A stretch of DNA of 18,101 bases, from positions 1 to 18,101 of the forward strand of contig JBHHZP010000067.1 in assembly GCA_046758085.1 (NCBI GenBank), in the 5' to 3' direction. Both the position numbers and the translations under genes were made by a program. The stretch is from VRUB01 sp046758085 (lineage in GTDB: Bacteria > Pseudomonadota > Gammaproteobacteria > Acidiferrobacterales > SPGG2). Shown here one piece after another: positions 8,150 through 15,296 of this stretch. The notes beneath the pieces were generated by a model. The model did not search any database. It was given only the letters and a program-made list of their open reading frames with translations, and was not told the origin of the DNA. Position 1 is the first letter of the stretch. Every line of letters begins with the position of its first letter.

Positions 8150-9211
8150 CTAGCGATTAAACACGACCGGCGCCTCGCTTCCCGCGCGCGCCATGACTTC
8201 ACCGACCACAGCGGCCTGCGCGCAGCCGTGTTCCCGCAGTCCCCGCAGAATGTTTTGTGCCCGCTCCGGGGCCACCGCGATCAGCAATCCGCCGTTGGTC
8301 TGTGGATCGGCAAAGACAAGCTGGTGATCGATGTCCCAGTCGTCGTCGAAGTACAGCGAGTCACCGTAACTGTGCATGTTGCGATAAGCCCCTGTGGGTA
8401 CGACGCCTTCAACCACCAGCGACCAGGCCTCCTCCATCACGGGGACCGCGGGGGTATCAATGACTATACGTACACCCGCAGCATCGGCCATTTCGAGCGC
8501 ATGTCCTGCGATTCCGAAGCCCGTGATATCCGTCATTGCATGCACACCGTACTGCTTCCCCACCCAGGAACCGACTTTGTTCAGCGCAGCCAGATGGCCG
8601 ATCAACTCATCGTAGCCGGCGCTGGAAAGATCTCCCGTCTTGATACCCGTCGTCATGATGCCGATGCCGAGCGGTTTAGTCAGTAACAACAGGTCGCCAA
8701 TCTGTGCCGTGGCGTTGGTCTTGAGTAAATCGATGAGCACTATGCCGATGGCCGAAAGGCCGAAGATCGGTTGTGGGTTGTCGATCGTATGGCCTCCTGC
8801 CAGAGGAATACCGGCATCCTCGCAGGCGTCCGCGCCGCCGCGCATGATTTCCTGCACCGTCTCCAGCGACACTCTGCCTACGGGAAAACCGATTATGGCG
8901 TTCGCAAGCAATGCTTCACCACCCATGGCGTACACGTCGCTGAGCGCATTGGCCGCGGCTATCCTGCCGTAAAGGTAGGCATCGTCCACGATCGGCGTGA
9001 AAAAATCCGTGGTGAACACCAGCGCCTGGTGGTCATCAAGGCGGTAGACGGCAGCATCATCACTGTGCTCCAGTCCTACGAGCAGGTCGCTGCCATTACA
9101 CCGGTTGGATATTCCCGCAAGGATCTGGTGCAGCGTCGCAGGCTCAATCTTGCAGCCGCAACCGGCACCGTGCGAGTACGCGGTCAAGCGAGTTGGCGTG
9201 GCCGTCTCCAT
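8150..9211 (-). CDS. selD: selenide, water dikinase (selenophosphate synthetase)
   Basis: Makes monoselenophosphate from selenide and ATP, the selenium donor for selenocysteine and for 2-selenouridine in tRNA. It has 353 residues, standard length. The N-terminal catalytic motif HGAGCGCK (14-21) matches the E. coli segment containing Cys17 and Lys20, here Cys18 and Lys21. The position is an ordinary cysteine codon, not UGA. Further family motifs are HSDDAAVY, FTTDFFTPIVDD, NALSDVYAMGG, TDITGFGIAGHALEM and TNGGLLIAV. The ATG at 9211 is strongly supported by AAGGAGG five bases upstream; the open frame to 9238 is not used. No selA, selB, selC or mnmH is in the window. A TSUP permease gene follows at 40 bases. 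Confidence 0.97.
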   Translation of the reverse strand: METATPTRLTAYSHGAGCGCKIEPATLHQILAGISNRCNGSDLLVGLEHSDDAAVYRLDDHQALVFTTDFFTPIVDDAYLYGRIAAANALSDVYAMGGEALLANAIIGFPVGRVSLETVQEIMRGGADACEDAGIPLAGGHTIDNPQPIFGLSAIGIVLIDLLKTNATAQIGDLLLLTKPLGIGIMTTGIKTGDLSSAGYDELIGHLAALNKVGSWVGKQYGVHAMTDITGFGIAGHALEMADAAGVRIVIDTPAVPVMEEAWSLVVEGVVPTGAYRNMHSYGDSLYFDDDWDIDHQLVFADPQTNGGLLIAVAPERAQNILRGLREHGCAQAAVVGEVMARAGSEAPVVFNR

Positions 9212-9517
9212 CCCATCCTCCTTAATTCTTCTTGACACGCCCCCGAGAACACCGAGGCGAAGTCCGGTTTCTCCATGTGTCTGTACGCGCGTCAGCTGCT
9301 CGTTGCTGGTTCTCGCTGCCGCCCGTAGTTTTCCTGCACAGGGACTACTTGGTCAGACTGCGGCTACCTGTGCGGTGACGCGCCTGGGCAAATGGCCAGC
9401 CAGTCAATGCTAACATGATCGGTGGCGCTATTGTAAAGGGATTTTTTGGTACTGCGGGGAGGGTCTCTTGACAGGCCAGTGCCCGGCTATAATAAATTTC
9501 GGTTACTTTCGGTCCGG
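9212..9517. other. intergenic leader region of selD
   Basis: This stretch of 306 bases lies between the TupA-GGDEF-EAL gene and selD. It contains the strong selD ribosome site (AAGGAGG) and, on the transcribed strand, a possible leader hairpin with 7-bp arms CCTGTGC/GCACAGG at 9336-9373 enclosing 24 bases. No confident minus-strand promoter or terminator was found. It does not look like a tRNA-Sec gene. Confidence 0.4.
9468..9493 (+). promoter_or_regulatory. sigma-70-like hexamers facing the TupA-GGDEF-EAL gene
   Basis: Perfect TTGACA (9468-9473) and perfect TATAAT (9488-9493) occur on the plus strand, but they are only 14 bases apart, shorter than the usual 16-18. There is no plus-strand gene downstream, so if active it would make an antisense RNA over the 3' end of the minus-strand GGDEF-EAL gene. 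It may be coincidental. Confidence 0.25.
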
Positions 9518-12292
9518 CTACTCGGCCGCGCGCTTTGGCCGCATGGCCTGCAGACCCCAGGGAGAGTCACTGAGCCAATGCCGAAGCTGCAGTTCGGGCA
9601 TCGGTCGGCCCAGGTAATATCCCTGCACGACATCGCAGCCCAGCGTGGCGAGCCGGCTCATCACATCCGCGCTTTCTACCCCTTCCGCTACGACTTTGAG
9701 CCCGAGATTGTGCGCGAGATCAATGATGGAACGCACAATCGTTGCACTATCCTGATTGTGATCCATGTCCATCACAAACGACTTGTCTATTTTGATGACA
9801 TCAACCGGTAACTTCGTGAGGTAGCCCAGCGACGAGAATCCCGTGCCGAAGTCATCGATTGCAAGACGAATGCCCATTTCATCGAGTTGCCCGAGGAGCT
9901 CGCTGAAGCGCTCCGGATCGGCCATGGTTGTAGACTCGGTGATTTCCAGCTCGAGCTGGCTGGCCGGCATGGCCCGGGCAGCCAATTTCTGCGCAATCTC
10001 ATCGATCAGGTTGGGGTCATGCAGGTTCCAGACCGAGAGGTTAACCGCGACCTTCAGCTGGATTCCGCTCTCACGCCACTTGACACATTGGTCCAGCGCG
10101 GAATCCAGCACCCACATCGAGAGTGGCTTGATCAGGCCGCTGTGTTCGGCGATGGGGATCATTTCATTCGGTGGAATCCATCCTCGCTGCGGATGCTGCC
10201 AGCGCAAGAGCGATTCTACGCCAACAATCTTGGTTGAAGGCAGTTCGACTATTGGCTGGTAGTAAAGCTCAAGCACGTTGCTCTCGAGCGCATCATGCAA
10301 CTCGTTGGCCAACCGCAACCGTTGCACACTCCCTTGATCGTGGCTCTCGTCATACAGAGCGCAGCCGGTATTGGAGCGCTTGGCTGTGTACATTGCCACG
10401 TCTGCCCGCTTAAGCAGCGTCTCGGCGTCTTCACCGTGATCTGGATAGAGCGCGATACCGAGACTGCCGCCGATATGTAGTGAGTGGTGACTTAGCTCAA
10501 AGACGCGGTCGAGCAGAAGTAAGATTTTTTGGCCGACGTGCTTGGCATAGGTCTCATCGGCATGTGGCAGTAACACGGCAAACTCGTCACCACCAAGACG
10601 CGCGACGCTGTCGGATCGACGCAAAGCACGTTGCAGTCGCATGCCGACTTGCTTAAGCACCAGGTCGCCGACCTGATGTCCAAGGGTGTCATTAATCTCC
10701 TTGAAGCGGTCCAGATCCATTACAATCAGCGCAGCCGCGTGCCCGCGGCGTTCGGCAGCCAGGATCGCCTGCTGCAGCCGATCGAGCAGCAACATACGAT
10801 TGGGCAAGCCGGTGAGCGCATCGTGCAGCGCCTGGTGCTCGAGTGCTGCCTCCTGTTCCTTGCGATCGGCAATATCCGTGAGCGAACCGGCCATGCGGAT
10901 TGGCGCGCCGGAAGCGTTGCGTACTGCTTTTCCACGTATTTGTACCCAACGATATTCGTTGTTCGCCATACGCAAGCGATGCTCGGAAACAAACAACGCG
11001 GGGGCTTTTCCGGCGAGATATTGTCGCAGCTGCTCACACACTTCCTCGCGCTCTTCCGGGTGGATGCGCTCCTCCCAGACGTGCACGGGATCGGGCAATG
11101 TTGTCGATTGCTCGGTGTAACCCAGGATCTCGAATACCCGCGGTGATACATAGGCGACGTCCGTCCGTCGGTCCCAGTCCCAGATGCCATCGTTCGTGCC
11201 GGACACTGCGAACGCAAAGCGCTGTTCACTCATCCGGCTTACGGACTCGAGTTTTCGCGAGCGCACGAACAGCCAGATCGCCGTAAGGCTAAGCAACCCC
11301 AGCATGGTGGCTAGGAAGGTTACGCGCCGCAGGTGGCTCGTTTGCGTCTCCAGCGCACGTGCGGCGCGGCGGGCTTTGAGCCCCTTGTCGAGGTATGCGG
11401 CCGGAGTAAACACTTGGGTGTCGAATTTTTTCTCACTAAAGCGGGCTATTTCTTGCTGGCCCTCATCGGAAACCAGGTACTCCAAGAAGACCTCAGCGAG
11501 CGGTTCGTTTGCCTGGGGAATGCGTTCACGGTCGACGACGATGGCGTAGTAATTATTGCGCAATGTCATGTGGTCACGGAACAAAGGGGCAATGCGCCCG
11601 GCGAGCTCTTCGCGATTTATCAGGTAAGTACCGAGGTCAGCGAATGCGTAGGCCCCGAAAAGTGAGGCGTTCACCAGCGTATTTGCCGCACTCTCCTTGG
11701 TGACCTCATAACCCAGCCAGTCGGGCTCAATGCCGGCGGCCAGCCAAAGCTCGTCCAATTTTTCTTGTGTCCCTGAGCGGCGGCCCGGAACCATGAAGGG
11801 CACTTCCTCGCGTGCCAACCGCTGCATCACGGCGATTGGCCCGGTTTCGAGCGCGAGACCCAAGGGGTCCGACGGCGGACCGAAGATCGCACATTCGTTG
11901 TACATTATGAGGGTGCGCAAACGGCCGTAGCCCTGCGCGACGAAGAGTTCCTCGCTGCCGGGGTGATGGCTGATCACCAGATCGGCCTTGCCTTCACGAG
12001 CAAGATCGAGTACCTGCACCGTCCCGGCGCTGCGCACCTCGATGCTTACTCCTGCGTGCTTGGCGGCAAAGGCGCCCGCAAGCGCACGAATGATCCCAGT
12101 GTCCCCAGCAGTGCTGGCAGTCATGATGCGCAGGACTTGCGCGGTGCCCGGCTGCTCGGGAGACGCGGACACCGTGCCGGCGAGCAGGGCCAGAACGGCG
12201 CTAAACGCGGCAACGGATGCCGCGTTCACCAACCAGTGATGCGGTCCTGGGGCGAAGCGCCTTTGCCCCCGGGGCGAGATCTTGATGGACAT
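9518..12292 (-). CDS. TupA-like periplasmic sensor fused to PAS-GGDEF-EAL
   Basis: A membrane cyclic-di-GMP enzyme with an extracytoplasmic ligand-binding domain. From the ATG at 12292 it has 924 residues: signal-like hydrophobic stretch (20-43), substrate-binding-protein domain (about 52-305), one membrane helix (about 324-343), PAS/PAC (355-480), GGDEF (485-650) and EAL (660-915). The sensor resembles the tungstate-binding protein TupA: TASTAGDTGIIRAL (58-71), then RSAGTVQVLDLAREGKADLV (87-106), with HHPGSEE (109-115) and the late NYY (247-249). GGDEF (567-571), RxxD (558-561), ESLLR (693-697), N751, E783, DDFG (813-816), K834 and E870 are intact. The frame extends to an ATG at 12373, but no start has a clear ribosome site; 12292 places the signal sequence best. 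selD follows after 306 bases. Tungstate or molybdate as ligand is inferred; phosphate-like anions are possible. Confidence 0.9.
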   Translation of the reverse strand: MSIKISPRGQRRFAPGPHHWLVNAASVAAFSAVLALLAGTVSASPEQPGTAQVLRIMTASTAGDTGIIRALAGAFAAKHAGVSIEVRSAGTVQVLDLAREGKADLVISHHPGSEELFVAQGYGRLRTLIMYNECAIFGPPSDPLGLALETGPIAVMQRLAREEVPFMVPGRRSGTQEKLDELWLAAGIEPDWLGYEVTKESAANTLVNASLFGAYAFADLGTYLINREELAGRIAPLFRDHMTLRNNYYAIVVDRERIPQANEPLAEVFLEYLVSDEGQQEIARFSEKKFDTQVFTPAAYLDKGLKARRAARALETQTSHLRRVTFLATMLGLLSLTAIWLFVRSRKLESVSRMSEQRFAFAVSGTNDGIWDWDRRTDVAYVSPRVFEILGYTEQSTTLPDPVHVWEERIHPEEREEVCEQLRQYLAGKAPALFVSEHRLRMANNEYRWVQIRGKAVRNASGAPIRMAGSLTDIADRKEQEAALEHQALHDALTGLPNRMLLLDRLQQAILAAERRGHAAALIVMDLDRFKEINDTLGHQVGDLVLKQVGMRLQRALRRSDSVARLGGDEFAVLLPHADETYAKHVGQKILLLLDRVFELSHHSLHIGGSLGIALYPDHGEDAETLLKRADVAMYTAKRSNTGCALYDESHDQGSVQRLRLANELHDALESNVLELYYQPIVELPSTKIVGVESLLRWQHPQRGWIPPNEMIPIAEHSGLIKPLSMWVLDSALDQCVKWRESGIQLKVAVNLSVWNLHDPNLIDEIAQKLAARAMPASQLELEITESTTMADPERFSELLGQLDEMGIRLAIDDFGTGFSSLGYLTKLPVDVIKIDKSFVMDMDHNQDSATIVRSIIDLAHNLGLKVVAEGVESADVMSRLATLGCDVVQGYYLGRPMPELQLRHWLSDSPWGLQAMRPKRAAE

Positions 12293-12499
12293 ATCTAGAT
12301 TAGCTTGCCAGGCAGGTCGCCGTGTTCTCCGGTATGGTCCGGCGACTACATCTAACATAGTCGCAGCAGGCATCTGCCGCCAGCATCGGCGCGTAGTCTG
12401 CGGCTGCGACGCCTGGCAAAAACATCATGAAATCCTGCGTTACGCGCGATCATGAGGAGTCGCGGGAGGTGCATTCCTGGTGGGTCATACCCCCGCTGC
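12293..12499. other. intergenic region upstream of the TupA-GGDEF-EAL gene
   Basis: Contains one inverted repeat GTCGCCG/CGGCGAC at 12316-12346 with a 17-base loop, placed in the probable leader of the minus-strand gene. No convincing promoter was recognised. Confidence 0.3.
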
Positions 12500-12681
12500 T
12501 AGCCTGCATTTCTCACCGGGTATCGTCGCGAGGGCGTGGAGATGCCCGTGGCTACAAGGCGCGCGAGCGAAAATGCGCGGAGGCGTAGCTTACACTACGT
12601 TGAGTACGTTTTCCGAGCGCAAGGCCGTAGACGCGTGCAGATACGCGGTCGCAGTAGATAGCCGGTGAGAAATGCAGGCTA
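12500..12681. mobile_element. 182-bp MITE-like element with 25-bp inverted ends and TA borders
   Basis: The ends 12500-12524 and 12657-12681 are inverted copies with one mismatch in 25; the outer 20 (TAGCCTGCATTTCTCACCGG and its complement) are perfect. Weaker inverted similarity continues inward to a central CGTAG/CTACG hairpin. There is no transposase. TA lies at both borders, compatible with a TA target duplication as in IS630/mariner-type elements, leaving 178 bp of element. Its right border lies in the stop codon of the phosphodiesterase gene. This is a typical non-autonomous miniature element; the family assignment is inferred. Confidence 0.7.
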
Positions 12682-13671
12682 AGGCGCATGGAGATGGTGA
12701 GACTTTTGTACCACCTCCGTGACAACCGTGCCGTCAACGTCGACAGGCATCGACAGGCCAAGGAACGCGAGCGCGGTCGGGGCCGTGTCGTAGACGGATA
12801 CCGCCCGCTGGAGGCGTAAACCTGCCGGTATGCCGGGGCCCACGGCGATCCAGGGAATCGTCAGGTTCTCGCGATGAGATCGGGCATGGTGCGAGCCGCG
12901 CCCCCCGTGATCGGCGGTAATGATCAGTGCTGTCTTGTCCCAGGCACCGCTGCGCCGCAGCGCAGACACGATGAAACCTATGGCGCGATCGGTCTCTTCC
13001 ACCGCGCTCAGATAGGGGCGGCTCATCCAGCCGTGACGATGCCCGGCAATATCCGGTTCGCGAATATGCACCAGGACCAACGCGTAGGCATGGGCTTGCC
13101 AGGCGCGGGCGAAGGCCTCGGCCAGCCCCGCGGCGGTAGTATCCGTGGGACGGTGGGGCGAGGGGCGTTTGCCGTAGACGAAGTCAATATGGTTCGGGTT
13201 AACCAGATAGTTCAGTTTTTTCTTGGCGAAAAATAGGGCTGTGCTCAGGCCGGCCTCTTTGGCTACCGAGAACATCGTCGCACCGGTGTAGTAACCACGG
13301 CGATAGCGGTCCCAGAGTACCTGGTGGGCCTCGGGGTCAAGCCCGGTGATCATCGACACATGGGCGGGCACCGTCACCGACGGGCGTACCGATCGCGCGG
13401 CGGGACAATAGGTGCCTTGGGCAATGAGTTCTTGCAGGTGAGCCGCGTGCGTTCGTGCAATGGCGTCGGGGCGTAAGCCGTCGATGCTGATAACGATTAC
13501 GTGCTGCGCCCGCGCCGCACCTGCCTCCTGCGCGGCGGCAGCCAGGCACAGCGTGAGCAGCAGTAGTAGGAAAGCGGAAAAACGTCGTCGAGGTGGGCTT
13601 AACCAGGCCGAAACCAGCGATGCCTGCAGGCATGGGTCGGGCGACGGGTGGTGGTCCGGGCAGCCGTGCAT
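12679..13671 (-). CDS. secreted type I phosphodiesterase/nucleotide pyrophosphatase-like protein (alkaline phosphatase superfamily)
   Basis: A predicted two-metal phosphoesterase exported across the inner membrane. From the ATG at 13671 it has 330 residues. A basic-hydrophobic segment (about 28-47: RRRFSAFLLLLL then Ala-rich) looks like a signal peptide or anchor after an unusually long N-terminus. Catalytic features of the family are in order: Asp64 in ISIDGLRPD, the nucleophile Thr100 in SVTVPAHVSMITG, Asp207 and His211 in EPDIAGHRHG, Asp254-His255 in TADHGG, and His266. The GTG at 13683 is an alternative start; neither has a strong ribosome site. Its TAG stop overlaps the border of the MITE-like element. 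Substrate unknown: phosphodiesters, nucleotides or phospholipid head groups are all possible. Confidence 0.85.
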   Translation of the reverse strand: MHGCPDHHPSPDPCLQASLVSAWLSPPRRRFSAFLLLLLTLCLAAAAQEAGAARAQHVIVISIDGLRPDAIARTHAAHLQELIAQGTYCPAARSVRPSVTVPAHVSMITGLDPEAHQVLWDRYRRGYYTGATMFSVAKEAGLSTALFFAKKKLNYLVNPNHIDFVYGKRPSPHRPTDTTAAGLAEAFARAWQAHAYALVLVHIREPDIAGHRHGWMSRPYLSAVEETDRAIGFIVSALRRSGAWDKTALIITADHGGRGSHHARSHRENLTIPWIAVGPGIPAGLRLQRAVSVYDTAPTALAFLGLSMPVDVDGTVVTEVVQKSHHLHAP

Positions 13672-13683
13672 ACGGGTGTTCAC

Positions 13684-13939
13684 TGTTCGATCTTGTGTCT
13701 CGGCTGTTCACCGGTTTCGTGCCGCGACAAATTGTCTTGCCCCTTACAGGGTTGAGCTCCACACTCGCGCTTACTCCCTTCAGCGTCCACAAAAACGGGC
13801 ACCCGAAGTGCCCGTGAACATGCAACAGCACAGTGTTGCTAGAATTTGTAACCACGCTCCAGCGAGTCCGGTTCCTCGGAGGATAGCGACGAAGATGGCC
13901 GTGAGCAAAACCCCGGTGATTCGGCCCCTCCGGGGCGCA
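13684..13939. other. intergenic region between PII and phosphodiesterase genes
   Basis: Holds the terminator of the PII gene (13791-13815). A short minus-strand hydrophobic frame (VLLTAIFVAIL and onward, ending near 13780) lies between the PII stop and the terminator, but it reads through the terminator hairpin and has no clear start, so it is not called. Confidence 0.4.
13791..13815 (-). terminator. rho-independent terminator of the PII gene
   Basis: On the minus strand, ACGGGCAC and GTGCCCGT form a perfect 8-bp stem with loop TTCGG, a stable tetraloop-like sequence, followed by TTTTTG. It lies 125 bases past the PII stop codon and before the phosphodiesterase gene. Confidence 0.75.
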
Positions 13940-14278
13940 TTAAAGCGCGTCCGGACCGGTTTCACCGGTGCGAATGCGTATGGCCTGGGCGAGGTCGTAG
14001 ACAAAGATTTTGCCGTCACCAATCTTGCCTGTCTTGGCTGAGCTTACGATGGCCTCGACCACCTGGTCGAGTATGTTGTCATCGACGGCGACCTCAAGCT
14101 TTACCTTTGGCAGGAAGTCCACAACGTATTCCGCACCACGATAAAGCTCGGTGTGACCTTTTTGTCGACCGAAGCCTTTGACCTCGGCCACGGTCATACC
14201 TTGTACGCCGATCTCGGACAGCGCGGTGCGCACATCGTCCAGCTTGAATGGTTTAATAACCGCCGCTACCAATTTCAT
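13940..14278 (-). CDS. glnK: nitrogen regulatory protein PII (GlnK/GlnB)
   Basis: A trimeric cytoplasmic signal protein that senses 2-oxoglutarate and ATP/ADP and controls nitrogen assimilation proteins. It has 112 residues, the exact family length. The opening MKLVAAVIKPFKLDDVR, the T-loop with GRQKGHTELYRGAEY and the uridylylation site Tyr51, the B-loop TGKIGDGK (83-90) and the C-loop RIRTGE (101-106) are all conserved. The ending GETGPDAL resembles GlnK-type proteins more than E. coli GlnB, but the paralogue choice is uncertain. The ATG at 14278 has GGGAGGAG seven bases upstream. No amtB follows; the gene ends at its own terminator, so it appears to be a single-gene transcript or an add-on to yggX. 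I could not find a convincing sigma-54 site. Confidence 0.95.
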   Translation of the reverse strand: MKLVAAVIKPFKLDDVRTALSEIGVQGMTVAEVKGFGRQKGHTELYRGAEYVVDFLPKVKLEVAVDDNILDQVVEAIVSSAKTGKIGDGKIFVYDLAQAIRIRTGETGPDAL

Positions 14279-14403
14279 TGTTCCACTCCTCCCGCGTTAG
14301 GCCCATCCCGCTTGCCCCAACGGCGAGTTCGCTACGCGCAAGCGCTGTGAGCGCATTTTAATTAATGGCCGGCAAACGCTACGAACGCGTTTTACCGCGA
14401 CGC
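14279..14403 (-). promoter_or_regulatory. intergenic region before the PII gene
   Basis: Between yggX and the PII gene. An AT-rich patch ATTAATTAAAAT about 75 bases before the PII start may hold its promoter, but no matched -35 or sigma-54 element is clear. A weak AAACGC/GCGTTT hairpin lies just after the yggX stop. Confidence 0.25.
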
Positions 14404-14688
14404 CTACTTCTTCGCCCCGCCCGGGGCAAAACCCGGGGGTAACTTGCCCAAATCGCCTTCTCCGAACAAAAACCCAACCATATGTTGTTCGATCAACTCG
14501 ATACTTTGCGGATCGGCGGTGCTGAGTCGGTTCTCATTGATGATCATGGTCAAACGCTCTAGCCATTGTTTCCAGCCTTCCCGGGAAACGTTCTCGTATA
14601 TACGCTGACCCAGCGGACCGGGGTGAGGCGGCTGGTCAAAACCTTCCGCCTCTTTCTTCAGGAACTGACAATAGACCGTACGTGCCAT
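14404..14688 (-). CDS. yggX: YggX-like Fe(2+)-trafficking / oxidative protection protein
   Basis: A small cytoplasmic protein linked in enterobacteria to iron handling and protection of Fe-S clusters from oxidation. It has 94 residues, family-typical (about 90). The hallmark opening MARTVYCQFLKKEAEGFD with Cys7, the central PGPLGQRIYENVS, the WKQWLERLTMIINENRL segment and the C-terminal MVGFLFGEGD match the family throughout. The tail is extended by a Pro/Gly-rich PPGFAPGGAKK. The ATG at 14688 is preceded by AGGTAGG. In enterobacteria yggX follows mutY; no mutY is here. It is divergent from the A-type Fe-S carrier gene with 180 bases between, which fits a shared iron/oxidative role. Confidence 0.95.
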   Translation of the reverse strand: MARTVYCQFLKKEAEGFDQPPHPGPLGQRIYENVSREGWKQWLERLTMIINENRLSTADPQSIELIEQHMVGFLFGEGDLGKLPPGFAPGGAKK

Positions 14689-14868
14689 TTCGCCTACCTT
14701 TTCTATGGTTGTGGCCGGTGTTTCATCCCCAATACTCGGATGGGCGCCACACCTGCATGGGCCGAGCCTGTTTCAAATGACGTGCATTGAATGGTAAAAT
14801 ACCGAGCACATTAGTCAATTATACCGTAGGCAAGGGTAACACAGCCCGGCTGAGATAGGAGTCCTGAC

Positions 14869-15243
14869 ATGAGTGAAACAGCAAGCGTTGCTTTTTCGAC
14901 CAAGGTCGGTGAGGGCGATGTTCAATTGACCCCTGCAGCGCGCGCCAAAATGGCCGAGTTGCTGGCGAGCGCCGACGACCAGATTGAGGCGATCCGCATC
15001 TTCGTGGCAGGCGGGGGCTGCGGTGGGATGACGTATGCGATGACCTACGCCGAGGACGTCACAAAGTACGACAGCACGCTGGAGCAAGACGGCTGCAAAG
15101 TCGTAGTCGATGCCGTAGCCTTGAATTACCTGCGCGGTTGCGAGATCGATTTTTCTGACGACAGCTTCATATTTAATAATGTGTTCCAGGCTGTCGGGGG
15201 CAGCGGTGCTTGTGGTGGATGCGGCGGCGGTGGCGGCTTCTAG
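14869..15243 (+). CDS. A-type Fe-S cluster carrier (IscA/ErpA/HesB family) with atypical C-terminal motif
   Basis: A small Fe-S assembly scaffold/carrier of 124 residues. The family fold is visible from VQLTPAARAKMAELL (18-32), the first ligand Cys51 in AGGGCGGMTY, and NYLRGCEIDFSDDSF (86-100). Family members normally end in CGCG-x-S-F, with the two cysteines separated by one residue. Here the end is SGACGGCGGGGGF, giving Cys115 and Cys118 separated by two residues and a poly-Gly tail. Extra Cys76 and Cys91 are present. TAGGAG lies seven bases before the ATG. It belongs to the broad HesB-like family; assignment to IscA, ErpA or SufA is not possible. The ATP-grasp gene starts 53 bases downstream on the same strand. 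Confidence 0.88.
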   Translation: MSETASVAFSTKVGEGDVQLTPAARAKMAELLASADDQIEAIRIFVAGGGCGGMTYAMTYAEDVTKYDSTLEQDGCKVVVDAVALNYLRGCEIDFSDDSFIFNNVFQAVGGSGACGGCGGGGGF

Positions 15244-15296
15244 CCCACCGCGCGCTTGAATCTCCGCCTCACCAGATCGCACCGCGTGGTGGTAAG

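Noticed and set aside
8110..8202. Longer TSUP start at 8202
   Set aside because: It would overlap selD and add a basic segment not typical of the family; GTG at 8109 has a better ribosome site and membrane start.
9240..9420. tRNA-Sec gene next to selD
   Set aside because: No acceptor stem pair, T-loop motif or long variable arm could be arranged in either strand.
12480..12761. Short frames within the MITE-like element
   Set aside because: They lie inside a highly paired inverted-repeat element and encode no transposase motif.
13780..13912. Small hydrophobic protein after the PII gene (minus strand)
   Set aside because: The hydrophobic frame has no clear start and runs through the terminator hairpin, which is incompatible with a normal gene end.
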